Part shown: positions 7,606-16,208 of the stretch, piece by piece
How the letters are laid out: the number at the start of each line of letters is the position of its first letter
How positions within the stretch are numbered: the stretch's first letter is position 1
Assembly: GCA_041687675.1 (NCBI GenBank)
Contig: JAWLBM010000049.1
Location: 1-35,883 of the forward strand
DNA length: 35,883 nt
Direction of reading: 5' to 3'
From: JAWLBM01 sp041687675
Lineage (GTDB): Bacteria; Pseudomonadota; Alphaproteobacteria; Rhizobiales; Pleomorphomonadaceae
Notes under the pieces: generated by a model
What the model saw: the letters and a program-made list of their open reading frames with translations, nothing else
Told to the model about the DNA's origin: nothing
The model's database searches: none
Translations under genes and position numbers: made by a program

Positions 7606-8418
7606 TCAGCCGGCGCGGTCCCGGGACAGCCGCCGCTCCAGGCGGCGCACGGCGAGCGACAGGCTGATCGTCATCATCAGGTAGACGAAGGCCACCACGT
7701 TGTAGGTCTCGAAGAAGCGGAACGAGCCCGCGGCATAGACCTTTCCCATCTGCGTGATGTCGGCGACGCCGAGCACGGAGACGAGGGAGGAGTCCTTGAC
7801 CATGGCCACGAAGTCGTTGCCGAGCGGCGGCAGCACGGTCCGGATCGCCTGCGGCATGACGACCAGCCGGAACACCTGCCAGCGGGTGAGGCCGAGCGCC
7901 TCGGCCGCCTCCACCTGGCCGCGGTCGACCGACTGTATGCCGGCCCGGAAGATCTCGGCCAGGAAGGCGCCATAGGCCAGCATCAGCGCGATCACCGCGC
8001 GCCACAGCAGCGGGACGTCGCGCGTGACAAGCGGATCCATGATCCCCGCCCGCTGCAGCGGCTGGGTGACGACGTTCGCCGCCGCGACAAGCGCGGGGGC
8101 GGCGACGAAGGCGATGTAGAGCAGCAGCACCAGGATCGGCACGCCGCGGATGATCTCGACATAGAAGCGCGCCGTCTCGCGGGCGATGCGGCTCCTCGAC
8201 AGCGCCGCCACCGCGAGCGCGAGGCCGAGGGCCGAGGCGAGCGCGAAGGAGACCAGCGACACCATCACGGTGATGCCGATCCCCTTCGCCACGGTCGCGA
8301 AGATCTGGCCGTAGACGTCGTCGGCGGCGATCGTCGCCGCCGCCGCGACGGCGAGCGCGGCCGCCGCCGCAAGCCACCAGGGGAACGGGCTCTCCCGTTC
8401 CGATGAGGGCGGGCTCAT
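7606..8418 (-). CDS. Polar amino acid ABC transporter permease
   Basis: A 270-residue HisMQ/GlnP-type permease with hydrophobic segments at about residues 15-35, 50-80, 95-125, 145-170, 215-235 and 240-260. The EAA loop reads VEAAEALGLTRWQVFRLVVMPQAIRTVLPPLGND, the cytoplasmic contact with the ATPase. RFYVEIIRGVPILVLLLY is the usual family motif. ATG 8416-8418 overlaps the TGA of the binding-protein gene as ATGA, so translation is coupled. The ATP-binding subunit expected next is absent: the next gene downstream is convergent. The inserted region between TM3 and TM4 (VTQPLQRAGIMDPLVTRDVP) is longer than in minimal family members. Confidence 0.9.
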   Translation of the reverse strand: MSPPSSERESPFPWWLAAAAALAVAAAATIAADDVYGQIFATVAKGIGITVMVSLVSFALASALGLALAVAALSRSRIARETARFYVEIIRGVPILVLLLYIAFVAAPALVAAANVVTQPLQRAGIMDPLVTRDVPLLWRAVIALMLAYGAFLAEIFRAGIQSVDRGQVEAAEALGLTRWQVFRLVVMPQAIRTVLPPLGNDFVAMVKDSSLVSVLGVADITQMGKVYAAGSFRFFETYNVVAFVYLMMTISLSLAVRRLERRLSRDRAG

Positions 8419-9212
8419 TCGCCCATCTTGTAGTCCAGGAACCACTTCTTGTTCAGGGCGTCGAGCGTGCCGTCCGCCCTCAGCTGCTCGATGGCCGCGT
8501 CGATCGGGGCGACGAGGTCGGAGCCCTTGGGGTAGATGAAGCCGAAGTCCTCGGTGCCGAGCGGGCCGCCCGTCAGCTTGAAGACGCCGGGGCTGGCGTC
8601 GACGTAGCCCTTGCCCGCCGTGCCGTCGGTCAGCACCATGTCGACGTCGCCGGCGCGCAGCGCCTGCACCGATGCGCCAAAGGTCTCGAACAGCTTGATC
8701 CGCGGGTTGGCCTCGTCGCCGTCGAGCACGGAATAGACCGCGGTGTAGAAGGGCGTGGTGCCGGGCTGGGCGCCGACCAGCGCGTCCTCCACCGCGGCGA
8801 AGCCCGCCGCGTCGGTGAAGCGGTCCTCGTCCGCGCGCACCAGCATGAACTGCTCGGAGCGCATGTAGGGCGCGGAGAAGTCGACCATCTCGGCGCGGTC
8901 GTCCCGGATGGTGATGCCGGTCATGCCGATGTCGAACTCGCCGCGGTTGACCGCCGGGATCATCGCGTCCCAGCTGGTGTTGGCGTATTCGACGGTCATG
9001 TTGAGGCGCTTCGCGATCTCCGCCATTGCGTCGTATTCCCAGCCGATCGCCTCGCCGGTCTTCGGATCGACGAACTGCAGCGGCGGATAGGCGTTCTCGG
9101 TCACCACCACGACGGTGCGGCCGCCGAGGTCGGGGAGCTCCGCGGCGGAGGCGGCGGTCACGGACGCCGCGGCGAGCGTGGCGGATGCGAGGGCGAGGAT
9201 CCTGTCGAGCAC
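8415..9212 (-). CDS. Amino acid ABC transporter substrate-binding protein (family 3)
   Basis: A 265-residue periplasmic solute-binding protein. A signal peptide of about 24 residues (VLDRILALASATL...AASAAE) is followed by TENAYPPLQFVDPKTGEAIGWE, then GEFDIGMTGITIRDDRAEMVDFS, the signature of the family 3 polar amino acid binding proteins. The ligand pocket motif VGAQPGTT and the C-terminal KKWFLDYKMGE are also typical. The GTG at 9212 is set by GGAGG seven bases upstream. It is the first gene of the unit with the permease. The ligand cannot be assigned from the sequence; a basic or polar amino acid is likely. Confidence 0.92.
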   Translation of the reverse strand: MLDRILALASATLAAASVTAASAAELPDLGGRTVVVVTENAYPPLQFVDPKTGEAIGWEYDAMAEIAKRLNMTVEYANTSWDAMIPAVNRGEFDIGMTGITIRDDRAEMVDFSAPYMRSEQFMLVRADEDRFTDAAGFAAVEDALVGAQPGTTPFYTAVYSVLDGDEANPRIKLFETFGASVQALRAGDVDMVLTDGTAGKGYVDASPGVFKLTGGPLGTEDFGFIYPKGSDLVAPIDAAIEQLRADGTLDALNKKWFLDYKMGE

Positions 9213-9318
9213 GGGTTGCCTCCGGGGCTTCACGGCGGCGGACGGGTCCGTCCGCGACCGGCTCGAAGGTACCCGCCGACTTGGCAAAATCAAGGGGATC
9301 GCCACGGCCCCGCCGCTT

Positions 9319-9364
9319 CGTTCACGGATATGGCTTCGCCGCGTTCACGGATATGGCTTCGCCG
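9319..9364. repeat. Two perfect tandem copies of a 23-bp unit
   Basis: The unit CGTTCACGGATATGGCTTCG plus CCG is present at 9319-9341 and 9342-9364. The second copy encodes the last residues (AAKPYP) and stop codon of the secreted protein on the minus strand. The first copy lies just beyond the stop. Because the stop lies inside the unit, the duplication does not change the protein end. Confidence 0.85.
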
Positions 9365-10346
9365 CCATGCTGCGGCTGGAGATCCGCAGCGGCAGCGTGT
9401 CCACGGCCTCGAAGGCGGAGGCGGGGATCGTCTTCAGCTCGGCGATCAGTTCCTCCGGCCAGCGGCTGTCGGCGGTGCCCTGGAAGAACCAGGGCGACCC
9501 GTTGTCGGCGAGGACAAGGCCGTATTTCTTCATGCCCCTCAGCACCGTCTTCGTGTCCGCCCGGAGCGACGGGTCGATCGCGAAGGAGGCCTTGAGGCGG
9601 AAGCGGGCGCCCATCGGCGGCAGGTTCGGGTCGAGCGCCTCGCCGGCGTGGTGGCGGGCCGGCCAGAGGAAGCTCTTGTCGGTGCGGTTGGTGGTGAAGC
9701 GGATGGCGTGGTCCACCGTGCCGCGCTTCACCTCGTCGTAGCGCAGCAGCCCGGGGAGGATCGGCAGGCCGGCCGCATCGGCGGAGGTCCAGCCGAGCGG
9801 GCGCAGGCGGTTGCTCGAGAGCTTCCAGATCGCGCCGCTGTCGGCGCTCCACTTCCCCCCGCTGCGGGAGGTGTGGAACGTCTCGTAGAGGGTGCAGGTG
9901 GACGCGTCGACGGTGATGGTGTGGCGATCGCCCGGCGCGGTCCAGGACCAGCCCTCGACCTTGGTGCGCCGGCCGAGCGGATAGGGTCCCTTGTCGCTCT
10001 CGGTGGCGTAGAGGAACTTCACCCGCACCTTCGGATGACTGCCGCCGACGATGGTGACCGGGATCCCGTAGGGTCCCGGAATGTCGCCATAGCTCGGGCC
10101 GAAGTCCGGGTGGAGGTTCCGCTCCGGCTCCATGTTCGCCATCCAGGCGTCGCTCATCGGATGCAGCGGCAGCTTCGAGACGTCCGCATGCCACCAGCTG
10201 TTCGCCGGGAAGACCGGGCAGGAGGTGCCGGGCAGCCGGGCGGAGGTGCCGGCCGCCGCCGGCGCCAGCACGGCGAGGACGGCCGCCAGCGCCACGAACG
10301 GCAGCCGCCGGCCGAGTCCCAACATTCCTGCCGCCCGGCCGATCAT
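9345..10346 (-). CDS. Large secreted protein of unknown function (CPVFPxNxWW family)
   Basis: A 333-residue protein with a Sec signal peptide (MLGLGRRLPFVALAAVLAVL..., cleavage near residue 34). The mature region has TSCPVFPANSWWHADVSKLP, LHPDFGPSYGDIPGPYGIPV, then DRHTITVDASTCTLYETFH and LRYDEVKRGTVDHAIRFTTN. I recognise this as a conserved exported family seen in actinobacteria and some proteobacteria, but know no function. Two conserved cysteines could form a disulfide. ATG 10346 follows GGGAGGG at 9-bp spacing; ATG 10325 is an alternative. It lies upstream of the ABC binding-protein gene on the same strand, separated by 132 bp. Its 3' end runs into a tandem repeat. Confidence 0.7.
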   Translation of the reverse strand: MIGRAAGMLGLGRRLPFVALAAVLAVLAPAAAGTSARLPGTSCPVFPANSWWHADVSKLPLHPMSDAWMANMEPERNLHPDFGPSYGDIPGPYGIPVTIVGGSHPKVRVKFLYATESDKGPYPLGRRTKVEGWSWTAPGDRHTITVDASTCTLYETFHTSRSGGKWSADSGAIWKLSSNRLRPLGWTSADAAGLPILPGLLRYDEVKRGTVDHAIRFTTNRTDKSFLWPARHHAGEALDPNLPPMGARFRLKASFAIDPSLRADTKTVLRGMKKYGLVLADNGSPWFFQGTADSRWPEELIAELKTIPASAFEAVDTLPLRISSRSMAAKPYP

Positions 10347-10528
10347 GGCGCCGCCCTCCCGAGTCGCTCATCCGGAATATTGACAGTCGCCGGCCGGAAC
10401 GGCAAGTCGCGCCGGGCCGAATTCCCCGGACCTGGTTGCGGATTCCCTGCCGGCGCGACGGGTCGATGCACCACCTCGTGACCGGGCCGCCCTTGCCCTC
10501 CCCTCGCCCGGCATGTCATGAACCGGAG

Positions 10529-11125
10529 ATGGCCGCCGACGACACTCGACCCATGCAGACCGCGCTCTCGCTGCCGAACATCCTGACCTACCTGCGGATC
10601 CTCGCGGTGCCGCTGGTCGCCGCCTGCTTCCAGATCGAGGGCGACGCCGCGCGCTGGGCGGCGCTGTCGTTGTTCCTGGTCGCCTCCGTCACCGACTACT
10701 TCGACGGCTACCTCGCCCGGCTCTGGGCGCAACAGTCCTCGCTCGGCCGCATGCTGGACCCGATCGCCGACAAGCTGCTGGTGGCGGTGAGCCTGTTGAT
10801 GCTCGGCGCCGAGGGGACCATCGGCGGCTGGTCGATCTGGGCGGCGGTGGTGATCCTGATGCGCGAGATCTTCGTGTCGGGCCTGCGCGAATTCCTGGCC
10901 GAGCTCAAGGTCTCGGTGCCGGTCACGCGGCTGGCGAAATGGAAGACCACCATCCAGCTGGTCGCCATCGGGTTCCTGCTGGCCGGGCCGGCGGCGGACA
11001 AGCTGGTCCCGGGAACGTCCCAGGTCGGGCTCGCGCTGCTGTGGACGGCCGCGATCGTGACGCTCTACACCGGCTACGACTACTTCCGGGCGGGTGTCGG
11101 CTACCTGGTGGAGGAGAACCGATGA
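10529..11125 (+). CDS. pgsA: CDP-diacylglycerol--glycerol-3-phosphate 3-phosphatidyltransferase
   Basis: A protein of about 198 residues that makes phosphatidylglycerophosphate, the committed step to phosphatidylglycerol and cardiolipin, in the inner membrane. The CDP-alcohol phosphotransferase motif is complete: DGYLAR...GRMLDPIADK, with the DGxxAR(x)8Gx3Dx3D pattern. SLPNILTYLRI opens the conserved part. The start is uncertain: ATG 10529 has GGAG directly against it, and ATG 10553 has no ribosome-binding site but is closer to family length. It is the first gene of an operon; its TGA overlaps the ATG of moaD as ATGA. A TTGACA at 10380-10385 could be a distant -35 but has no good -10. Confidence 0.93.
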   Translation: MAADDTRPMQTALSLPNILTYLRILAVPLVAACFQIEGDAARWAALSLFLVASVTDYFDGYLARLWAQQSSLGRMLDPIADKLLVAVSLLMLGAEGTIGGWSIWAAVVILMREIFVSGLREFLAELKVSVPVTRLAKWKTTIQLVAIGFLLAGPAADKLVPGTSQVGLALLWTAAIVTLYTGYDYFRAGVGYLVEENR

Positions 11126-11388
11126 CCATCGCACAGCTTCGCCTCGTCTACTTCGCCTGGGTGCGCGAGCGCATCGGCATCGAGCAGGAGACGGTGATGC
11201 CGCCGTCGGACGTGGTGACCGCCGGCGACCTCATCCGCTGGCTGGCCGGCCGCGGCGACAACTACGCCCACGCGCTGCAGTCGCCCGAGGCCATCCGCGT
11301 CGCGGTGGACCAGATGCACGCCGACCACGACCAGCCGGTGACCGGCGCGCGCGAGGTGGCGCTGTTCCCGCCGATGACCGGGGGCTGA
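11122..11388 (+). CDS. moaD: Molybdopterin synthase small subunit MoaD
   Basis: An 88-residue ubiquitin-like protein that begins TIAQLRLVYFAWVRERIGIE and ends in PPMTGG. The C-terminal Gly-Gly is the residue pair that is adenylated and converted to the thiocarboxylate sulfur donor. It acts with MoaE to turn cyclic pyranopterin phosphate into molybdopterin in the cytoplasm. It is translationally coupled to pgsA (ATGA overlap) and followed by moaE after 3 bp. The pgsA-moaD-moaE order is usual in rhizobia. Confidence 0.95.
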   Translation: MTIAQLRLVYFAWVRERIGIEQETVMPPSDVVTAGDLIRWLAGRGDNYAHALQSPEAIRVAVDQMHADHDQPVTGAREVALFPPMTGG

Positions 11389-11391
11389 GCC

Positions 11392-11859
11392 ATGGCCGCG
11401 GCGATCAGCATCCGCGTCGCGGCGGCGGACTTCGATCAGGGCGCCGAGATCGCCGCCCTTTCCGAGGGGCGGACCGACGTCGGCGCGGTGGCGGCCTTCG
11501 TCGGGCTCTGCCGCGACGAGGGCGGGCGGCTCGCCGCCCTCGAACTGCAGCACTACCCCGGCATGGCCGAGGCGGAAATCCGCCGCGTCGTGCTCGAGGC
11601 GACCACCCGCTGGCCGGCCCTGACCGCCGTCACCGTCGTCCACCGCCACGGCCGCATCGCCCCCGGCGGCCGCATCGTCCTCGTCGCCTGCGCCTCGGGC
11701 CACCGGGCCGACGCCTTCGCCGCCGCCGAGTTCCTGATGGACTTCCTCAAGACCCGCGCGCCCTTCTGGAAGAAGGAGCACAACGCCGACGGCACCAGCG
11801 GCGACTGGGTCGAGGCCAGCCACGCCGACGACGCCGCCGCCGACCGCTGGCGGAGTTGA
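11392..11859 (+). CDS. moaE: Molybdopterin synthase catalytic subunit MoaE
   Basis: A 155-residue protein with the MoaE blocks: GAVAAFVGLCRDE, ALELQHYPGMAEAEI, VVHRHGRIAPGGRIVLVACASGHR, and the active-site segment KTRAPFWKKEH that contains the lysines binding precursor and MoaD tail. The C-terminus is a little longer and acidic. The start ATG 11392 is 3 bp after the moaD stop, so both subunits come from one message. A palindromic repeat follows 70 bp after the stop, before the convergent cupin gene. Confidence 0.95.
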   Translation: MAAAISIRVAAADFDQGAEIAALSEGRTDVGAVAAFVGLCRDEGGRLAALELQHYPGMAEAEIRRVVLEATTRWPALTAVTVVHRHGRIAPGGRIVLVACASGHRADAFAAAEFLMDFLKTRAPFWKKEHNADGTSGDWVEASHADDAAADRWRS

Positions 11860-11927
11860 GGCGGCTGGAGCGACCGGTGAACGATCCGTTGTTCGCCGGT
11901 CAAGTCGCGGTGAAGGCCCTGGCAGGC

Positions 11928-11954
11928 CTGGATCCCGGCTTTCGCCGGGATGAC
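11928..11954. repeat. Alphaproteobacterial palindromic element, copy 1
   Basis: One copy of the dispersed palindrome with core TCCCGGCTTTCGCCGGGA (7-bp arms TCCCGGC/GCCGGGA), flanked by CTGGA and TGAC. It lies between the convergent moaE and cupin genes, where it could act as a hairpin for both 3' ends. Copies of the same family are at 18481, 18540, 35507, 35567 and 35726. Confidence 0.85.
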
Positions 11955-11964
11955 AATTGACGAC

Positions 11965-12297
11965 CTACTCCGCCTCGCCGCCTTTCGGGCCGAAGAAGAT
12001 CACGTAGGTCTGGAAGTCGTCGGAGAAGCCCTCGAAGCGGTGCTCGACGCCGGCTTCGACGAAGAGGACGTCCATCGGCTTGAACGGGCGGCGCTCGCCG
12101 GCCTTGTTGAACATGCCGGTGCCGGAGACGATCACGTAGAGTTCGTCCTGCTCGTGCGGGCTCTGCCCGTCGAACTCGACGGGCGCGTAGAGTTCGAACG
12201 ACATCGAGCCGTGCTTCATCAGGACGGCGAAGGGATGGTCGCTCTCGAACAGGGCCTCGCGCGCGTCGGCGAGGGAGAGGTGCCAGTCGCGGGACAT
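11965..12297 (-). CDS. Cupin domain-containing protein
   Basis: A 110-residue single-domain cupin. SPHEQDELYVIVSGTGMF fits cupin motif 1 (H, E and a distal G), and PFKPMDVLFVEAGVEHRFEGFSDDF fits motif 2 (PxxxxH). Metal ligands would be His69, Glu/Asp72-73 and His96-type residues. No signal peptide is present. The gene stands alone between moaE (convergent) and ilvE (same strand upstream, 94-bp gap with a hairpin). The substrate is unknown; small cupins include dioxygenases, isomerases and binding proteins. Confidence 0.85.
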   Translation of the reverse strand: MSRDWHLSLADAREALFESDHPFAVLMKHGSMSFELYAPVEFDGQSPHEQDELYVIVSGTGMFNKAGERRPFKPMDVLFVEAGVEHRFEGFSDDFQTYVIFFGPKGGEAE

Positions 12298-12358
12298 GGG
12301 ACCGGGCCTTCGATGCGGGACACGGCGCCGGGACGGCTGCCCGGGCAGGCGGCGCCCA

Positions 12359-12380
12359 CCGGCGGGGCGGGCCCCGCCGG
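12359..12380 (-). terminator. Hairpin just after ilvE
   Basis: A 9-bp perfect stem (CCGGCGGGG with CCCCGCCGG) closes a CGGG loop and begins 11 bp downstream of the ilvE stop. There is no T-tract, so it may be a transcript-end hairpin rather than a full intrinsic terminator. Confidence 0.5.
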
Positions 12381-12391
12381 GGACATCCGTC

Positions 12392-13288
12392 TCACTCCGC
12401 CGCGGCGGCGGCGGACTTAGGCTGCACCTCGGCCATGTAGGCGTTCATCAGCGTCTCGCTGATCCGGCCCGGGGTGAAGCGGTAGGGACCGATCTCGGAG
12501 ACGGGCGTCACTTCCGCGGCGGTGCCGCAGATGAAGCACTCCGAGAAGGTCGCCAGTTCCTCCGGCATGATGTGCCGCTCGACCACCTCGATGCCGTTGC
12601 GCTTCGCCAGTTCGACCACGGTCTGCCGGGTGATGCCGTTGAGGAAGCAGTCCGGCGTCGGGGTGTGCAGGACGCCGTCCTTGACGAAGAACACGTTTGC
12701 CCCGGTCGCCTCGGCGACATAGCCGCGCCAGTCGTACATCAGCGCGTCGGCGTAGCCCTTGGCCTCCGCCGCATGCTTGGAGATGGTGCAGATCATGTAG
12801 AGGCCCGCGGCCTTCGACTTCGACGGCGCGGTGCGCGGGTCGGGCCGGCGGTACTCGGCGATGTCGAGGCGGATGCCCTTCAGCCGCTGCTCCGGATTGA
12901 AGTAGCTCGGCCATTCCCACACCGCGATGGCGAGGTGGATGGTGTTGTTCTGGGCGGAGACGCCCATCATCTCCGAGCCGCGCCAGGCGATCGGGCGGAC
13001 GTAGGCGTCCTTGAGGCCGGAGCGGCGCAGCGTCTCGCGGCAGGCCTCGTCGATCTCGGCCACGGAGTAGGGAATCGTGAAGCCGAGGATGCGGGCGGAC
13101 TCGACCAGCCGCTCGGAATGCTCGGTCAGCTTGAAGATCTCGCCGCCGTAGGCGCGCTCGCCCTCGAACACGGAACTGCCGTAGTGCAGGCCGTGGGTCA
13201 GCACGTGCACCTTGGCATCCTTCCAGTCAACGAACTCTCCGTCGTACCAGATCGAGCCGTCGCGGCTGTCGAAGGGAATGCTCGCCAT
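12392..13288 (-). CDS. ilvE: Branched-chain amino acid aminotransferase
   Basis: A 298-residue fold-type IV PLP enzyme that interconverts Leu/Ile/Val and their keto acids. VHVLTHGLHYGSSVFEGERAY is the N-terminal substrate loop. The PLP-lysine region reads APSKSKAAGLYMICTISKHAA, and EATGANVFFVKDGVLHTP with LNGITRQTVVELA binds the phosphate. The ATG at 13288 follows GGGGAG. The in-frame extension to 13516 crosses the intergenic promoter region and is not credible. It is divergent from the MarR/response regulator/kinase operon with a 217-bp shared control region. This ilvE-petP-petR arrangement recurs in alphaproteobacteria. The C-terminal SAAAAAE tail is low complexity. Confidence 0.93.
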   Translation of the reverse strand: MASIPFDSRDGSIWYDGEFVDWKDAKVHVLTHGLHYGSSVFEGERAYGGEIFKLTEHSERLVESARILGFTIPYSVAEIDEACRETLRRSGLKDAYVRPIAWRGSEMMGVSAQNNTIHLAIAVWEWPSYFNPEQRLKGIRLDIAEYRRPDPRTAPSKSKAAGLYMICTISKHAAEAKGYADALMYDWRGYVAEATGANVFFVKDGVLHTPTPDCFLNGITRQTVVELAKRNGIEVVERHIMPEELATFSECFICGTAAEVTPVSEIGPYRFTPGRISETLMNAYMAEVQPKSAAAAAE

Positions 13289-13497
13289 GTCAGTCTCCCC
13301 GGACCTCAGTAAACCCTGTCGTCCACCATACCCCGAGGCCCTCGCAGAGGAGAGGACGTCGAGCGAAGATTTTGCGTCGCAGCGACCGAGCGGATATGGT
13401 CCCGTCGGTGCGGATGGTCGGATCCGCCGGCGGAACGGCCGCGATGCGACCGATGCTTTCGTCGCGACGGGCCCAGACGTAACAAACGAACTCGAAT

Positions 13498-13516
13498 AAG
13501 TCAACATGGCTGACAT
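13498..13516. promoter_or_regulatory. Imperfect inverted repeat over the petP-like start codon
   Basis: AAGTCA-N7-TGACAT (13498-13503 and 13511-13516) is a 5-of-6 dyad that overlaps the ATG at 13506, inside the A/T-rich end of the ilvE-MarR spacer. Its position would suit autorepression by the MarR protein. The dyad is short, so this is only a candidate. Confidence 0.3.
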
Positions 13517-14039
13517 AAATTTCGCGCGCCAGATCGCCGCCCCCGCCGAACGCGCCGCCGCGGCATCGCCCGACGGGGCGCCGGATCCCGCCGGCGAGAT
13601 CGACTTCGAGCTGATCGAGCTCCTCTTCTTCGCCTACCGCGACTTCGTCGGCGAGGCCGACCAGACGCTCGCGGCCTACGGCTTCGGCCGGGCGCACCAC
13701 CGGGTGCTCCACTTCGTCAACCGCAATCCCGGCATGCGCGTGAGCGACCTGCTGGAGACGCTGCGGATCACCAAGCAGAGCCTCGGCCGGGTGCTGAAGC
13801 AGCTGGTGGACGAGGGCTTCGTGGAGCAGACGCCGGGCGCGGTCGACCGCCGCCAGCGGCTGCTGACCACCACGCCCCGGGGGCGCGAGCTCGCCCTCGC
13901 CCTCGCCTCGCGCCAGTCCGCCCGCATGTCCGCCGCGCTCGCCGGCATGGCCCCCTCCGCCCGGGCGACCGTGCGCGACTTCCTCGAGCGGATGATCGAC
14001 CGCGATCCGCACCTGCCGGCCGCGGACGTGGAGGACTGA
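13506..14039 (+). CDS. petP: MarR family transcriptional regulator, PetP-like
   Basis: A 177-residue protein with a disordered N-terminal 30 residues followed by a MarR winged helix-turn-helix. The recognition region is PGMRVSDLLETLRITKQSLGRVLKQLVDEGFV and the wing is DRRQRLLTTTPRG. It is placed 3 bp upstream of an OmpR-type response regulator, the same order as petP-petR described in Rhodobacter capsulatus, which is the reason for the name. It is divergent from ilvE. The target and effector are unknown. The symbol is inferred from neighbourhood and family and is not certain. Confidence 0.75.
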   Translation: MADINFARQIAAPAERAAAASPDGAPDPAGEIDFELIELLFFAYRDFVGEADQTLAAYGFGRAHHRVLHFVNRNPGMRVSDLLETLRITKQSLGRVLKQLVDEGFVEQTPGAVDRRQRLLTTTPRGRELALALASRQSARMSAALAGMAPSARATVRDFLERMIDRDPHLPAADVED

Positions 14040-14042
14040 TCG

Positions 14043-14732
<690 letters not shown>

Positions 14733-14735
14733 GCC

Positions 14736-16202
14736 ATGGCCGGCCGGGCGCCCGACCCCGAGCCACGCGACACGGGCGCCGACGCCGTCGAGCGGCTGTT
14801 CGAGCAGGGCGACCGCTCGGCCCGGGCCCTGCGCACGGTCCTCGCCCGCATCGCGCCCGCGCCGCTGGCCAGCGGCTGGACCGCGGTCGGCCGCTGGCTG
14901 AACCGCCGCCTGCCCAAGGGCCTGCTCGCCCGGGCGGTGCTGATCCTGGTGGTGCCGATCGTGCTGCTGCAGACGGTGCTGGCCTTCGTCTTCCTAGACC
15001 GGCACTGGCAGCTCGTGACCTCCCGCCTCTCCTCGGCGGTATCGCGCGACATCGGCGCGGTGGTGGACCTCGTCGAGGCGGCGCCGGACACGGAGGCGAT
15101 CGACACGGTGCTCGAGGTGGCGCTGCGCCGGCTGAGGCTCCGGGCGACGCTCGGCCTGCCGGAGGACCTGCCGCCGCAGGAGCCGCCCGGATTCGGCGCC
15201 CCGCTCATGGAGCGCACGCTCGTCCGCAACCTCGAGAGCCGGCTGCGCGACCGGTTCCAAATCGACGTTCTTCAGGACGAGGTGGTGGTCCGGGCGGAGA
15301 CATCCCGCGGGCTCCTGACCTTCCGACTGGACCGCAATCTCGCCTACGCGGCCAACTGGCACATATTCCTGGTCTGGATGGTATCGACGTCGCTGGTGCT
15401 GACGCTGTTCGCCGTCCTCTTCCTCAGGAACCAGATCAAGCCGATCCTGCGCCTCGCCGCCGCGGCCGAGGCCTTCGGCCGGGGCCGGCCGGTGCCGAAC
15501 TTCGTGCCCCAGGGCGCCCGGGAGGTCCGCCGCGCCTCGCAGGCCTTCATCGCCATGCGCCGGCGGATCGAGCGGCAGATCGAGCAGCGCACCACCATGC
15601 TCGCGGGGGTGAGCCACGACCTCAGGACGATGCTGACGCGCCTGCGCCTCGAACTCGCCATGATGCCCCCCGGCAACGGGACCGAGGCGATGGCCCGCGA
15701 CATCGAGGAGATGGGGGCCATGCTGGAGGCCTACATGGCCTTCGCCAAGGGCGACCCGGACGAGGAACCGGAGGAGGTGGACGTCGCCGCCGTGGTCGAG
15801 GACGTCGCCGGCCGACATGCCGCCGGCCGGGTCGAGGTGACGACGCGGGTGGCCGGCGAACCCGTGCTCCGCCTGAAGCCGGCCGCCTTCCGCCGGCTCC
15901 TCGAGAACCTCGTGGGCAACGCCGTCAAATACGGACGCAGCCGGGTGGAGGTGTCGGCCGACCACTCGGACGGCTGGCTGACACTCATCGTCGACGACGA
16001 CGGCCCGGGCATTCCGGAGGCGGAGCGGGAGGCGGTGTTCCGGCCCTTCGTGCGGCTCGACGAGGCGCGCAACCAGGACGCGGGCGGCACGGGTCTGGGG
16101 CTGTCCATCGCCCGCGACGTCGCCCGCAGCCAGGGCGGCGATGTCCGCATCGAGACCTCGCCGCTCGGCGGCGCCCGGGCGGTCGTCCGCCTGCCCGGTT
16201 GA
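14736..16202 (+). CDS. Sensor histidine kinase, EnvZ-like, partner of the PetR-like regulator
   Basis: A 488-residue inner-membrane kinase. A cytoplasmic N-terminal stretch of about 60 residues precedes TM1 (about 64-87). A periplasmic domain (88-208) is followed by TM2 (about 209-229) and a HAMP domain (LRNQIKPILRLAAAAEAFGRG). The H-box GVSHDLRTMLTRLRLELAM has His294; Met replaces the usual Pro after HDLRT, a change I have seen in relatives of this kinase. The ATPase domain has LENLVGNAVKYG (N-box), VDDDGPGIP (G1) and GGTGLGLSIARDVAR (G2). It is co-transcribed with the regulator. The signal sensed is unknown. Confidence 0.9.
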   Translation: MAGRAPDPEPRDTGADAVERLFEQGDRSARALRTVLARIAPAPLASGWTAVGRWLNRRLPKGLLARAVLILVVPIVLLQTVLAFVFLDRHWQLVTSRLSSAVSRDIGAVVDLVEAAPDTEAIDTVLEVALRRLRLRATLGLPEDLPPQEPPGFGAPLMERTLVRNLESRLRDRFQIDVLQDEVVVRAETSRGLLTFRLDRNLAYAANWHIFLVWMVSTSLVLTLFAVLFLRNQIKPILRLAAAAEAFGRGRPVPNFVPQGAREVRRASQAFIAMRRRIERQIEQRTTMLAGVSHDLRTMLTRLRLELAMMPPGNGTEAMARDIEEMGAMLEAYMAFAKGDPDEEPEEVDVAAVVEDVAGRHAAGRVEVTTRVAGEPVLRLKPAAFRRLLENLVGNAVKYGRSRVEVSADHSDGWLTLIVDDDGPGIPEAEREAVFRPFVRLDEARNQDAGGTGLGLSIARDVARSQGGDVRIETSPLGGARAVVRLPG

Positions 16203-16208
16203 ACGGCC

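Noticed and set aside
8403..10481. A 692-codon plus-strand frame across the ABC binding protein and the secreted protein
   Set aside because: Shadow frame. The minus-strand proteins have signal peptides, motifs and ribosome-binding sites.
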